64,000 nucleotides of DNA from Curtobacterium sp. MCBA15_009 (GCF_001864895.1 NZ_MJGO01000039.1:17523-81522); one strand, 5' to 3'; shown: positions 55,518-64,000, numbered from the stretch's first letter. Translations and numbers: made by a program. The notes: generated by a model from the letters alone, not told the origin.

Positions 55518-58058
55518 CTACCGCACGGTGACGGTCTTCGTGCCGAAGCTCTTGTAGGTCCCGCTCGGCAGGTCCTGGAAGTAGACGCGCACGGTGTGCG
55601 TGCCCTTCGCCAGGCCGGTGAGCTTGCGGGAGAGCCCGACGTCCGAACCCCAGTTCGGGTAGCTGCGCTCGACGTCCGTCCGGGTCGCGTTCGCGGTTCC
55701 GGGGGCGACCGCGACGCCGTCCAGGTGCATCTTGTACTTCACCGGGTCCCAGACGTCCGGGTCGACGGCCCAGCCCTGCACCGTGATCGTGCCGGTGCCG
55801 CCGGTCACCGACTCGAAGGCGCCCGTGACCGGCCCGGTGCCGCCGGTCTTGCCGGTCGACGGCGGGTCGATCACCGTGAAGGTCTTGGTCCCGAAGCTCT
55901 TGTAGGTGCCGCTCGGCAGGTCCTGGTAGTAGACGCGCAGGGTGTGCGTGCCCGCCGTCAGGCCCGTGAGGGTCCGGGACAGCCCGACGTCGCTGCCCCA
56001 GCCGGGGTGCACCGCCTCGACGTCGGTGCGCTTCGCGTTGGCGACACCCGGGTCGATCGCGACCCCGTCCAGGTGCATCTTGACCTTGACCGGGTCCCAG
56101 ACGTCGGGGTCGATCGCCCACCCCTTGACCGTCGCGCTGTACACGCCGCCGGTCACCGACTCGAAGGCACCCGTGACGGAGCCCTTCTTGCCGGTCGGGC
56201 CGGTGGTGCCGGAGGACGGCGGGGCGGCCGTCGCGCTCGTCACCTTGACGGTCTTCGTGCCGAAGCTCTTGTACGTGCCGCTCGGCAGGTCCTGGAAGTA
56301 GACGCGCACCGTGTGGGTGCCGGCGCTCAGGCCGGTGAGCCGGAGTGCCAGGCCCACGTCGGAGCCCCAGGTCGGGTGCTCCGCCTCGACGTCGGTGCGG
56401 GTGGCGTTCGCGGTGCCGCTGTCCGTGCTCTCGCCGTCGACGTGGACCTTGTACTTGACGGGGTCCCAGCGGTCCGGGTCGATCGCCCAGCCGAGCACGG
56501 TGGCCGTGCCGGCACCGCCGGTCACGGACTCGTAGGCGCCGCGCACGCTGCCGGTCTTGCCGGTCGGGCCGGTGGACGGTGCCGAGACGACGACGGACTT
56601 CGACGCCACCTTGACGTACTTCGACCCGGGCTTGTCCATCGTGTACAGCGTCACGGCCCGGGTGCCCGGGGTGATGCCGCCGATGGTCTTCGCGAAGCCG
56701 AGGGTGCTGCCGACGCCCGGGTACACCTTCGCGACGTCGGTGCGGGTGCGGTCGGCGGTGCCGCTCGCCTTGCTCACGCCGTCGACCAGGACCTTCCACG
56801 GTGCCGGCTTCGACGAGTCGGGGTCGAGGACCCAGCCGCTCACCGAGATGGTGCCGAGCCCGCCGGTGGCGGAGTCGAGCGTGCCCTTCGGCGCCGCACT
56901 CGTGATCGTGCGGGTGTAGCAGCCGAGCAGCGTGTTCGCCCCGGCGCCCTGGTTGATCGCGTAAGTGCAGACCGAGTGCGCCCCGACCGACAGTCCGGTG
57001 AGCTCCGCCGAGAAGCCGTGCGCGGTGTTGCCCGAGCCGAGGGTGTCCGCGAGGTCGGACCGCTTGACGTCGGCGGTGACCGTCTTCGCGCCCGCGCCGT
57101 CGACGTAGAACGCGACGCGCAGCGCCTTCGTGGTGTCCGGGTCGACGGCCCAGCCGGTCACGGTGATCGAGGACGTCGAGCTCGCGGTGACCGCGTCGAC
57201 GTTGCCGTAGGGGTTGCCCCCGCCGTTCGAGGACCCGAACCAGTCGGTGTACATGCGCCAGAAGTTGCGGTTGCCGTACGCCGAGCAGCTGTCGCCGGAC
57301 CCGTACAGGTTCGACATCGCGGCGCTGTTCGGCGTGTACGGCGTGTAGATGTAGAGCCCGGCGGTGGCCTGGTTCTTGATGTAGACGGTCTTCCGGCCGC
57401 AGGCGGCGTTCGGGTTGAGCAGGATCGAGTTGTTCCGGCCCGCCTGGTACGCCCACGAGGTCGGGGTGGCCTGGTACCGCTTGAACTGCAGCCCTGCGGC
57501 GTAGACCTGCTGCGCGAAACCGCGGTACGCCGGGTCGCACGGGGCGGTGTCCGGGCAGGCGAACCCGGTCGCGTGCTGGTACATCCAGTTCGTCGGCCGC
57601 GAGGTCGAGACGATGCCCTGCTCCTTCTCGAGCAGCACGAGGAGCGCCTTCTGGCTGATGCCGCACGCGGCGCCGACCTGGGCGATGATCGTCGCGGCGG
57701 ACTTCGTGCCGCCCGCGATCGCGCTGCACCGGCCGGAGACCGCGTTGATGGTGCTGACCTTCTGCGAGAAGTTCTTCAGGCAGACCGGGCCACCGCTCTG
57801 CTGCGTGCAGCTCGGCGCGACGCTGTTCAGGAACGACTGCACGGCGGCGGCGTTCATCGCCGAGCCGTTGTAGAAGGCGGCGTCGCTGATGATGTTGCCC
57901 GGGTCGAACTGCGACGCGACGGCGGCGGAGGCCGGCTCGGTCGTGGTCGCCTCGGACAGCACGGTGCCGAACGTCATGCCGGTCGCCGCCACGGCGAGCG
58001 CGGCCACGAGGGCCAGGGCGGATCGGAGTCCCCGGCGGGGAGAGCGGGTGGGACGCAT
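55518..58058 (-). CDS. Secreted surface protein with five tandem repeats
   Basis: 846 residues. Signal peptide (about 1-45, ending near ASA). The N-terminal domain (about 50-290) has FYNGSAMNAAAVQSFLNSVAPSC, EKEQGIVSTSRPTNW and FACPDTAPCDPAYRGFAQQVY; this is a widespread actinobacterial secreted domain often linked to cell-wall proteins. Five ~95-residue beta-rich repeats follow, each starting near G(N/T/S/P)V and containing GWA(V/I)DPD and a VDG or LDG; the last three are nearly identical, also at the DNA level, and share the downstream segment VYYQDLPSGTYKSFGTK. It ends directly after the final repeat. ATG 58058 overlaps the lipoprotein stop by 1 nt (TGATG), GGAGGT 6 nt upstream. The function is not known; binding surface glycan is plausible given its neighbours. 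Confidence 0.85.
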   Translation of the reverse strand: MRPTRSPRRGLRSALALVAALAVAATGMTFGTVLSEATTTEPASAAVASQFDPGNIISDAAFYNGSAMNAAAVQSFLNSVAPSCTQQSGGPVCLKNFSQKVSTINAVSGRCSAIAGGTKSAATIIAQVGAACGISQKALLVLLEKEQGIVSTSRPTNWMYQHATGFACPDTAPCDPAYRGFAQQVYAAGLQFKRYQATPTSWAYQAGRNNSILLNPNAACGRKTVYIKNQATAGLYIYTPYTPNSAAMSNLYGSGDSCSAYGNRNFWRMYTDWFGSSNGGGNPYGNVDAVTASSTSSITVTGWAVDPDTTKALRVAFYVDGAGAKTVTADVKRSDLADTLGSGNTAHGFSAELTGLSVGAHSVCTYAINQGAGANTLLGCYTRTITSAAPKGTLDSATGGLGTISVSGWVLDPDSSKPAPWKVLVDGVSKASGTADRTRTDVAKVYPGVGSTLGFAKTIGGITPGTRAVTLYTMDKPGSKYVKVASKSVVVSAPSTGPTGKTGSVRGAYESVTGGAGTATVLGWAIDPDRWDPVKYKVHVDGESTDSGTANATRTDVEAEHPTWGSDVGLALRLTGLSAGTHTVRVYFQDLPSGTYKSFGTKTVKVTSATAAPPSSGTTGPTGKKGSVTGAFESVTGGVYSATVKGWAIDPDVWDPVKVKMHLDGVAIDPGVANAKRTDVEAVHPGWGSDVGLSRTLTGLTAGTHTLRVYYQDLPSGTYKSFGTKTFTVIDPPSTGKTGGTGPVTGAFESVTGGTGTITVQGWAVDPDVWDPVKYKMHLDGVAVAPGTANATRTDVERSYPNWGSDVGLSRKLTGLAKGTHTVRVYFQDLPSGTYKSFGTKTVTVR

Positions 58059-58654
58059 CACGGCACCTCCGCCGTCATCGGGTCGGAGGCCGTCGACGCG
58101 GAGCCGACGGCGTAGGTCAGGGTGACGGACCAGGTGCCGCTGGCGACCTGGGACGCGGGGAACGCGACCTGTGCGCAGTTCACCGAGGACGCGCTCGCCT
58201 CCGCCGCGCTCGTCGCGGTGCGGGTGACACCGCCCTTCGTGGCGGTGAAGCGGCACGTGCCGGACGTGTCGGTGGTGCCGGAGACGAGGCCGCCGGCCTG
58301 CAGCGTCTTCGACCCGGTGTCCCAGCCGGCGTAGGTCACGACGGCCGTGGCCGGGAAGTCCGACGGGTCGGTGTCCGGCTCGTTCGTCGCCCCGCTGCCG
58401 GGGAAGGGCCCGGGGGTGTCGTCGTCCGAGGCGTCGCCACCGTCCGACGCGTCGTCGCTCGGCGCCGAGGCGGCGTCGGAGGGGTCGACCGCTCCCCCGC
58501 TCGTCGCCGTCGAGGTCGGCGTGGCCGTGGCGCTGGTGGAGCGCGACGCCGAGGGGGTCGGCGAGGCGTCGTCGCCGCCGGAACAACCGGCCACGAGGAG
58601 ACTGAGTGCACCGACCACCGCGAACGCAGCGATCGGCCTGGATGCGTGGAGCAT
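58058..58654 (-). CDS. Secreted lipoprotein upstream of the repeat protein
   Basis: 198 residues. Lipobox LVAGC at about residue 24; then a Ser/Thr/Asp-rich linker (about 30-95) and a soluble ~100-residue domain with a Cys pair (C...C, about 45 residues apart). Start ATG at 58654; the in-frame ATG at 58720 would add 22 residues without the typical lipoprotein start. Its stop overlaps the start of the repeat protein (TGATG), so they are co-translated. No specific family is recognised. Confidence 0.75.
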   Translation of the reverse strand: MLHASRPIAAFAVVGALSLLVAGCSGGDDASPTPSASRSTSATATPTSTATSGGAVDPSDAASAPSDDASDGGDASDDDTPGPFPGSGATNEPDTDPSDFPATAVVTYAGWDTGSKTLQAGGLVSGTTDTSGTCRFTATKGGVTRTATSAAEASASSVNCAQVAFPASQVASGTWSVTLTYAVGSASTASDPMTAEVP

Positions 58655-58850
58655 GCTGACGGGCCGTCCTGAGGGAGTTGACAAGGGTCCGGGTTGCGAC
58701 AACGGTAACTCGAAAGTCAAGGTTGAGGGTTGGTTCGTCCTGAATCACCCCCGGTCGGGGGTACCCGACGACTGTCGTGCACGCGGCGGTCCCGCCATCG
58801 GGCCCGGTGAGTATGCTGTTCCGGTCCTGCCCCCACGAACGAAGAGACGT
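58655..58850. promoter_or_regulatory. Divergent promoter region of exporter and lipoprotein operons
   Basis: About 196 bp between divergent genes. TTGACA at 58678-58683 could be a plus-strand -35 box, though no good -10 sits at the right distance. A second -10-like TATGCT is at 58812-58817, about 34 nt before the exporter permease ATG. Assignment of these to one promoter is uncertain. Confidence 0.35.
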
Positions 58851-59753
58851 ATGGTCGACCAAGCACGCATGACCGCGCTCGCGGAGGAACCGCTCGTCGT
58901 GATCGGCGCTCCGACGAGCGCCTTCCGCGGAACCTGGCGCGAACTGCGCGACGTCTTCCGGCAGCGGGAGATGCTCGGCATGCTCATCCGCCGCGACCTC
59001 AAGGCGCGGTACAAGGACTCGGCCCTCGGCTTCGTGTGGACGCTCGTGCGCCCGCTGACGCAGCTCCTCATCTACTACTTCGTCATCGGGCAGGTGCTCG
59101 GCGCCGCCAACGGCATCGACAACTTCGCGATCTACGTCTTCACGGGCCTGACCGCCTACACGCTCTTCAGCGAGATCGTCGCCGGGTCGACCGGGTCGAT
59201 CGTCGGCAACAGCGGCCTCATCAAGAAGGTCTACGTCCCGCGCGAGGTCTTCCCGCTGGCGAGCGTCGGCGCGGCCCTGGTGAACTTCACGATCCAGTTC
59301 GCGATCCTGCTGGCCGCGACGGTGTTCATCGGGGTGTTCCCCTGGCACGAGGGTCTGCTCTACCTGATCCCCTCGCTCGCCGTGATCCTGGTCTACGGCG
59401 CCGCCATCGGCCTGGTGCTGTCGGCGCTCAACGTGTACCTGCGCGACGTGCAGTTCGTCATCGACGTCGGCCTCATGGTCCTGCTCTGGGCGTCGCCGAT
59501 CGTCTACTCGTACGCACGGGTCGTCGCCACGGTGAAGACCGACTGGCTGCTCGCCGTCTACACGAACAACCCGCTGACCCTGTCGGTGCTCGGGATGCAG
59601 AACGCGATCTGGTTGCACGACCCCGCGGACGTGACGTACCCGGACCACCTGATGCTGCGCCTCGGCGTCGCGTTCGTCATCGGGGTCCTCTGCCTCCTCG
59701 GCGCGCAGCGGATCTTCTCCCGCCTGCAGGGCAACTTCGCGCAGGAGCTGTAG
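58851..59753 (+). CDS. ABC-2 polysaccharide exporter permease, Wzm/TagG type
   Basis: 300 residues with six helices. ELRDVFRQREMLGMLIRRDLKARYKDSALGFVWTLVRPLTQLLIYYFVIG is the signature of polysaccharide/polyol-phosphate exporters (Wzm, TagG, RfbD). YGAAIGLVLSALNVYLRDVQFVIDVGLMVLLWASPIVY is the conserved C-terminal motif. It forms the membrane channel for lipid-linked glycan with the ATPase encoded 4 nt downstream. ATG 58851; an internal ATG at 58869 is possible. Confidence 0.92.
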   Translation: MVDQARMTALAEEPLVVIGAPTSAFRGTWRELRDVFRQREMLGMLIRRDLKARYKDSALGFVWTLVRPLTQLLIYYFVIGQVLGAANGIDNFAIYVFTGLTAYTLFSEIVAGSTGSIVGNSGLIKKVYVPREVFPLASVGAALVNFTIQFAILLAATVFIGVFPWHEGLLYLIPSLAVILVYGAAIGLVLSALNVYLRDVQFVIDVGLMVLLWASPIVYSYARVVATVKTDWLLAVYTNNPLTLSVLGMQNAIWLHDPADVTYPDHLMLRLGVAFVIGVLCLLGAQRIFSRLQGNFAQEL

Positions 59754-59756
59754 ACC

Positions 59757-60986
59757 ATGGCCATCAGCACCCCCGTTGCCCCGGTCGGGACCGGTGACAC
59801 CACCGACCGTCCCGACGTCATCGTCATCGACCACGTGCGCAAGCGCTTCACCGTGCGCAAGGACAACACCCTGCGCGAGCGCATCGTCACGCTGGGCCGC
59901 GCCGGCCGCAAGCACCGCCAGGACTTCTGGGCGCTCGACGACGTCACCGTCTCGATCCAGGCCGGCTCGACCGTCGGGCTCATCGGCCAGAACGGCTCCG
60001 GCAAGTCGACGCTGCTCAAGGCGATCGGCGGCATCATCCAGCCGACCTCCGGCACGGTGTCCCGCCGTGGTCGCCTCGCCGCGCTCCTCGAGCTCGGCGC
60101 CGGCTTCCACCCCGACCTGTCCGGCCGCGAGAACGTCTACCTGAACGCGAGCCTGCTCGGCCTCAGCCGCAGCCAGACCGACGAGAAGTTCGACGACATC
60201 CTGGCGTTCTCGGGCATCGGCGACTTCATCGACACCCAGGTGAAGTTCTACTCGTCGGGCATGTACGTGCGGCTCGCGTTCGCGGTCGCCGTGCACACCG
60301 ACCCCGACGTGCTGCTCGTCGACGAGGTCCTCGCCGTCGGTGACGAGGCCTTCCAGCGCAAGTGCCTCGACCGCATCCGCACCTTCCAGGAGGCCGGCAA
60401 GACGATCATCATCGTCACGCACTCGCTCAGCCAGGTGCAGGAGATGTGCGACCGGGTCGTGCTGCTCAACAAGGGCAAGGTGCTGCACGACGGCGACCCG
60501 GTCACCGCGGTGAGCATGTTCCGCGAGGTCCTCGAGGAACGCCGCCAGAGCGAGCTGAGCACGGACGTCGCCGTCGGTCGCGGCCGGGTCCTCGGCGCGG
60601 GCGTGCAGGTCGAGGGCAAGGAACCCCGCGCCGACGTCCTGCCCGGCGACGACCTCGTCATCGACATGGAGTTCGAGCACCTGGACGGCATCGACGACTG
60701 GGAGGCCGCGGTGCAGATCAACAACGCCGGCGGCCAGGTCGTCTACGGCACGACGACGGGCATCATGGGCATGACGCTCCAGCCGCTGCACGGTCGCCGG
60801 AAGCTCCGCCTGCGGATCGCCGACACCGCCTTCGGCACCGGCAAGTACTTCGTCAACGTCTCGATGATGGACTCCGCCGGCCGCCACCTGCACGACATGC
60901 CGGAGTGCGACTCGTTCGAGGTCCCCTCGTTCGGCGACGCCGTCGGCACCGTCTACGCGCGGCCCTCGATCGAGGAGCTCGACTGA
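59757..60986 (+). CDS. ABC-2 polysaccharide exporter ATPase, Wzt/TagH type
   Basis: 409 residues. Walker A GQNGSGKST, signature YSSGMYVRLAFAVAVHTDP, Walker B DVLLVDEVLAVGDEAFQ and His switch IIVTHS. The extra C-terminal domain (about 250-400) fits the Wzt/TagH family, where it can bind the glycan end and so control chain export. ATG is 4 nt after the permease stop, so they are one unit. Confidence 0.95.
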   Translation: MAISTPVAPVGTGDTTDRPDVIVIDHVRKRFTVRKDNTLRERIVTLGRAGRKHRQDFWALDDVTVSIQAGSTVGLIGQNGSGKSTLLKAIGGIIQPTSGTVSRRGRLAALLELGAGFHPDLSGRENVYLNASLLGLSRSQTDEKFDDILAFSGIGDFIDTQVKFYSSGMYVRLAFAVAVHTDPDVLLVDEVLAVGDEAFQRKCLDRIRTFQEAGKTIIIVTHSLSQVQEMCDRVVLLNKGKVLHDGDPVTAVSMFREVLEERRQSELSTDVAVGRGRVLGAGVQVEGKEPRADVLPGDDLVIDMEFEHLDGIDDWEAAVQINNAGGQVVYGTTTGIMGMTLQPLHGRRKLRLRIADTAFGTGKYFVNVSMMDSAGRHLHDMPECDSFEVPSFGDAVGTVYARPSIEELD

Positions 60987-62029
60987 GCCCGACCGACGGC
61001 GCGGACCGCACCGCGGTCGTCGTCGTCAACTGGGAGCGCGCCGACCTGACCACGACGGCCGTCCGCGCCGTGCTCGCCGAGGGCGCGGCCGACGAGGTCG
61101 TCGTCGTCGACAACGGGTCGTCGGACGACTCCCTCGCGGTGCTCCGCCGCGAGCTGCCGGACGCCACGGTCGTCGCCCGGCAGCACAACGGCGGGTTCGC
61201 CGCCGGTGCGAACACGGGCATCCGCCGCACGGACGCCGAGATCGTCGTCCTGCTCAACAACGACGCGGTCCCCGCAGCGGGCTTCGTCGCGGCGCTCCGC
61301 GACCACCTGGCGCAGGCGGGGCCCGAGGTCGGGGCGGTGACGGGCCGCATCGTGCTCGCGGGACGCTGGACGGGCCTCCCGGCCGGAGCCGCGCCGGCAC
61401 CCGACCAGCGGGTGCTGCGGGACCACACCGGCCGCGCGTGGACGCCGTCACCGGACGGCGACGTGCGGCTCAACTCGACCGGCGTCCTGGTCGACCGCGA
61501 CGGCAACGGCATGGACCGCGACTGGTTCGCGCCCGCCGACCGCGTCGCGGACGTCGACGTCTTCGGGTTCTCCGGCGGCGCGTCCGCGCTCCGACGGAGT
61601 GCGCTCGACGACGTCGGCCTGCTCGACGAGTCCCTGTTCATGTACTACGAGGACACCGAGCTCGCCTGGCGGCTCCGCCGCCGCGGCTGGCGCGTCGAGC
61701 ACGCGGCCGGCGCCGTCGTGGAGCACGACCACTCGGCGTCCTCCGGGGTGCAGAGCGACCTGTTCGTGTTCCGCAACGCCCGCAACCGGCTGGTCGTCGC
61801 GCTCTGGCACGCGCCGTGGCCGACGGTGCTGCGGGCGGCCGCCCGCACCCTGGTGCGCGGCGTGCGCGGGCTGGCGGTCGGTCGTTCCGGTCGTTCCGGA
61901 CAGGAGGCCCGGCTCGTCCTGGCAGCGCTCGTCGACGTCGCAGGGGCCCTCCCGTCGCACCTGGCGCGGCGGCTCCGCGAGACGCGTCGCGCCGCCGTCC
62001 CGCGCCGCCGGATCGACACGGGCGCATGA
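60983..62029 (+). CDS. GT2 glycosyltransferase with apparent CTG start
   Basis: 348 residues. GT-A motifs: TAVVVVNWERADLTTTAV, VVVVDNGSSDDS, LLNNDAVPAAGFV and DESLFMYYEDTELAWRLRRRGWRV. In-frame ATG/GTG/TTG codons that would keep the first strand are absent. A CTG at 60983 overlaps the previous stop (CTGA) and has GAGGAG at 60972-60977 with a 5-nt spacer, exactly as for a translational-coupled start. I therefore take CTG as the start; a base-calling change of GTG or ATG cannot be excluded. It follows the exporter genes, so it probably belongs to the exported glycan's assembly. Confidence 0.85.
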   Translation: MSPTDGADRTAVVVVNWERADLTTTAVRAVLAEGAADEVVVVDNGSSDDSLAVLRRELPDATVVARQHNGGFAAGANTGIRRTDAEIVVLLNNDAVPAAGFVAALRDHLAQAGPEVGAVTGRIVLAGRWTGLPAGAAPAPDQRVLRDHTGRAWTPSPDGDVRLNSTGVLVDRDGNGMDRDWFAPADRVADVDVFGFSGGASALRRSALDDVGLLDESLFMYYEDTELAWRLRRRGWRVEHAAGAVVEHDHSASSGVQSDLFVFRNARNRLVVALWHAPWPTVLRAAARTLVRGVRGLAVGRSGRSGQEARLVLAALVDVAGALPSHLARRLRETRRAAVPRRRIDTGA

Positions 62030-62103
62030 GCGGGGCGGGCTATCCTGGTCACTCCCCCGTCGACGGCCCCGGCCGCGACCAGTCCGCACGGAAGGACCCC
62101 CGC

Positions 62104-63255
62104 GTGCCGCAGCTCACCGTCCTCGTCGACGGGACCGCGGTACCGGAGAACCTCGGCGGCGTCGGCCGCTACGTCGAGGGGGTCGTGTCGCACCTGACCG
62201 ATCCCGCGCTCGACGTCCACCTGGTCGTCCGACCGGTGCACGCCGCGCACTTCCGGGCGATCGCCCCCGGCGTCACCGTGCACACCGCCCCGCGGTGGAC
62301 CGACTCCGTGCCGCTCCGGTTCCTGTGGGAGCAGACCGGTCTGCCGGCGCTCGGCCGTCGGCTCGGGGCACGGGTGCTGCACTCGCCGCACTACACGTTC
62401 CCGTTCGGCTGGCGCGGCGGCTCCGTCGTCACCCTGCACGACGCCACCTTCTTCTCGAACCCCGAGTGGCACTCCCGCCTGAAGCGCACGTTCTTCACGT
62501 GGTGGAGCTGCCGGTCCCTGCGCACCCGCCCGGTCGTCGTCGTGCCGAGCGCCGCCACCGCGACCGAGGCCGCCCGGGTCGTCCCCGGCATCCGCGCCGA
62601 CGTCCGGGTCGCCCCGCTCGGGGTCGACCGCGCCGTGTTCCACGAGCCGTCCACCGCCGAGGTCGAGGACGCGCGGATCGCCGCGACCCTGCCCGAGGGG
62701 GCGGCCTGGATCGCGTTCCTCGGCACCATCGAACCGCGGAAGAACGTCACCGCGCTGCTCGACGCCTACGCGTCCGTGCGGCGGGAGCGGGCCGACACCC
62801 CGTGGTTGGTGCTCTCCGGCGCCCGCGGCTGGGACACCGCAGCCGTCGAGCGGCTCGACGCCCTGCAGGACGCCGACCACGTCATCGAGGCCGGCTACCT
62901 GCCCCTCGAGGACCTCGCCGGCTACCTCGGCGGCGCCGAGTTCGTCGTCTACCCGTCCCTCGGCGAGGGCTTCGGCCTGCCCGTGGTCGAGGCGATGGCC
63001 TCCGGCGCGTGTGTCCTCACCACCCGCCGGTTGTCCCTGCCCGAGGTCGGCGGCGACGCGGCGGTGTACTCCGAGCCCTCCGCTCCCGCGCTGGCCGCCG
63101 CGATGACGGAGCTGCTCGACGACCCGTCGCGCGTCGCGTCGCACCGCGCGGCGGCGCTGGCCCGGGCCGCCTCGTTCACGTGGCAGGCCACCGCCGCCGT
63201 GCACGTCGCCGCCTACACCGACGTCGCCGGGGCCGGGGACGGGGTCGCGCGGTGA
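62104..63255 (+). CDS. GT4 glycosyltransferase
   Basis: 383 residues. GT-B fold: TAVPENLGGVGRYVEGVV, HSPHYTFPFGWRGGSVVTLHDATFF, then AFLGTIEPRKNVTALLDAYASV and EFVVYPSLGEGFGLPVVEAMASGACVLTTRRLSLPEVGGDAAVYSEP, the conserved EX7E region of GT4. GTG 62104 has GGAAGGA 7 nt upstream. It overlaps the next gene by 4 nt (GTGA). Sugar unknown; a TATCCT-like -10 about 60 nt upstream could also give it its own promoter. Confidence 0.92.
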   Translation: MPQLTVLVDGTAVPENLGGVGRYVEGVVSHLTDPALDVHLVVRPVHAAHFRAIAPGVTVHTAPRWTDSVPLRFLWEQTGLPALGRRLGARVLHSPHYTFPFGWRGGSVVTLHDATFFSNPEWHSRLKRTFFTWWSCRSLRTRPVVVVPSAATATEAARVVPGIRADVRVAPLGVDRAVFHEPSTAEVEDARIAATLPEGAAWIAFLGTIEPRKNVTALLDAYASVRRERADTPWLVLSGARGWDTAAVERLDALQDADHVIEAGYLPLEDLAGYLGGAEFVVYPSLGEGFGLPVVEAMASGACVLTTRRLSLPEVGGDAAVYSEPSAPALAAAMTELLDDPSRVASHRAAALARAASFTWQATAAVHVAAYTDVAGAGDGVAR

Positions 63256-64000
63256 TCCGGGTCGCGGTGCTGACGGTCACCTACAACACCGGTGAGACCA
63301 TCCGACCGTTCCTCGCGAGCGTCGCCGCGGCGTCGACGGACCCGGTCGCCGTCGTCATCGCGGACAACGGCTCGGCCGACGTCGACGCACTGCGCGCGAT
63401 CGGTGAGTCCTACGGCGCCGTCGTGGTGTCCTCCGGCGGCAACCGCGGCTACGGCGGGGGCATCGACGCGGCGCTGAGCGCCCTCGACGACGTCCTGCCC
63501 GACGTGCAGCCCGAGTTCCTGCTCGTCACGAACCCCGACGTCGTGCTCGCTCCCGGTTCGATCGACGAGCTCGTCGCCGCCGCCGACCGCCTGCCGTCCG
63601 GCGGCTCGTTCGGCCCCCGGATCCTCGACGACCAGGGCGAGACCTACCCGTCCGCACGGCAGCTCCCCTCGCTCCGGACCGGCCTCGGCCACGCGGCGTT
63701 CTCGCGCTTCTGGCCCGCGAACCCCTGGAGCCAGCGCTACTGGTCCACCACGAAGGTCGTCGAGCGCGAGGCCGGCTGGCTCTCCGGCGCGTGCTTCCTC
63801 ATCCGCACGTCGCTGTTCCGCGAGCTCGACGGCTTCGACGAGTCGTACTTCATGTACTTCGAGGACGTCGACCTCGGGCAGCGCGTCGGACGGTCCGGCC
63901 GGGCGAACGTCTACGTGCCCTCGGCCGTCGTCACCCACACCGGTGCACACTCGACGTCGTCGAACCGGCGCCGCATGGAGATCGAGCACCACCGCAGCGC
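63252..64000 (+). CDS. GT2 glycosyltransferase, WbbL-like, 3' end outside window
   Basis: 249 residues are visible and no stop is reached. It begins VIRVAVLTVTYNTGETIRPFLASVAAAS, with ADNGSADVD, VVSSGGNRGYGGGIDAAL, TNPDVVLAPGSI and FRELDGFDESYFMYFEDVDLGQRVGRSG, the WbbL type that adds rhamnose to GlcNAc-PP-polyprenol in Actinobacteria. The family assignment is good, the donor sugar is an inference. GTG overlaps the GT4 stop (GTGA). A likely continuation of the glycan operon. Confidence 0.85.
   Translation, partial: MIRVAVLTVTYNTGETIRPFLASVAAASTDPVAVVIADNGSADVDALRAIGESYGAVVVSSGGNRGYGGGIDAALSALDDVLPDVQPEFLLVTNPDVVLAPGSIDELVAAADRLPSGGSFGPRILDDQGETYPSARQLPSLRTGLGHAAFSRFWPANPWSQRYWSTTKVVEREAGWLSGACFLIRTSLFRELDGFDESYFMYFEDVDLGQRVGRSGRANVYVPSAVVTHTGAHSTSSNRRRMEIEHHRS

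Noticed and set aside
58059..60893. N-terminal extension of the repeat protein frame to 60893
   Set aside because: The extra ~945 codons run antisense through the lipoprotein, exporter and ATPase region; the signal peptide starts at 58058.

Overview
The window is about 72% GC, chromosome-like and tightly packed, with GTG/ATG starts, many 1-4 nt gene overlaps and a typical actinobacterial gene set (MtrA/MtrB/LpqB, two WhiB proteins, PdtaS, EspR-like regulator, Rv3235-like, DUF3499, DUF5719). Gene content and order fit the Microbacteriaceae; a Curtobacterium-like organism is my best guess, but that is an inference from gene style and not a database match. I see no phage, insertion sequence, plasmid function or CRISPR array.

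Layout. 1-11.9 kb: a partial anchored protein, a CorA-type transporter, an ArsB/SLC13-type permease, an MscS channel, an AnsP-like amino-acid permease, a two-component system with a PepSY lipoprotein, an EspR-like regulator and a YigZ protein. 11.7-15.0 kb: a three-gene minus-strand operon of unknown function headed by a large membrane protein with extracellular C-x4-C repeats. 15.4-19.5 kb: tRNA-Lys(CTT), bcp, whiB1, pdtaS and an Rv3235-like gene. 19.7-28.4 kb: secA, hpf, comF and the lpqB-mtrB-mtrA operon. 28.5-36.2 kb: a membrane/ATPase operon (GPDPase-membrane-like, DUF4129, DUF4350, MoxR, DUF58) with a convergent SpoIIM-like gene and an RDD gene. 36.4-43.6 kb: ahcY, DUF3499, a zincin-like protein without its HExxH motif, DUF5719, a 950-residue GT2 membrane protein and whiB2. 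43.7-64 kb: a cell-surface glycan region with galE, manA, two O-antigen polymerase/ligase-like proteins, a GT-C-like membrane protein, a DPM1-like synthase, several glycosyltransferases (one a GT2-GT4 fusion), a repeat-bearing secreted protein with a lipoprotein partner, and an ABC-2 glycan exporter (Wzm/Wzt type) followed by three glycosyltransferases, the last cut by the window end.

How the parts may work together. GalE and ManA supply nucleotide-sugar precursors, the GT1/GT2/GT4 enzymes build lipid-linked glycan, Wzm/Wzt exports it, and the polymerase/ligase-like and secreted repeat proteins act outside the membrane. MtrAB-LpqB, WhiB1/WhiB2 and SecA are the conserved envelope and cell-division regulation and secretion core.

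Most notable non-coding signals: (1) a family of exactly 51-bp palindromes (17-bp arm, 17-bp loop, 17-bp arm) in two tandem arrays, four copies at 2.2-2.7 kb and three at 50.25-50.6 kb, both between convergent genes; (2) a repeated promoter/start arrangement (TANNNT-like -10, 6-7 nt, then the start codon) at about 16 genes, suggesting widespread leaderless transcription; (3) identical 11-bp-period CTGAAG direct repeats ahead of a response regulator and its linked PepSY lipoprotein; (4) an apparent CTG start codon in a glycosyltransferase with a perfectly placed ribosome binding site.
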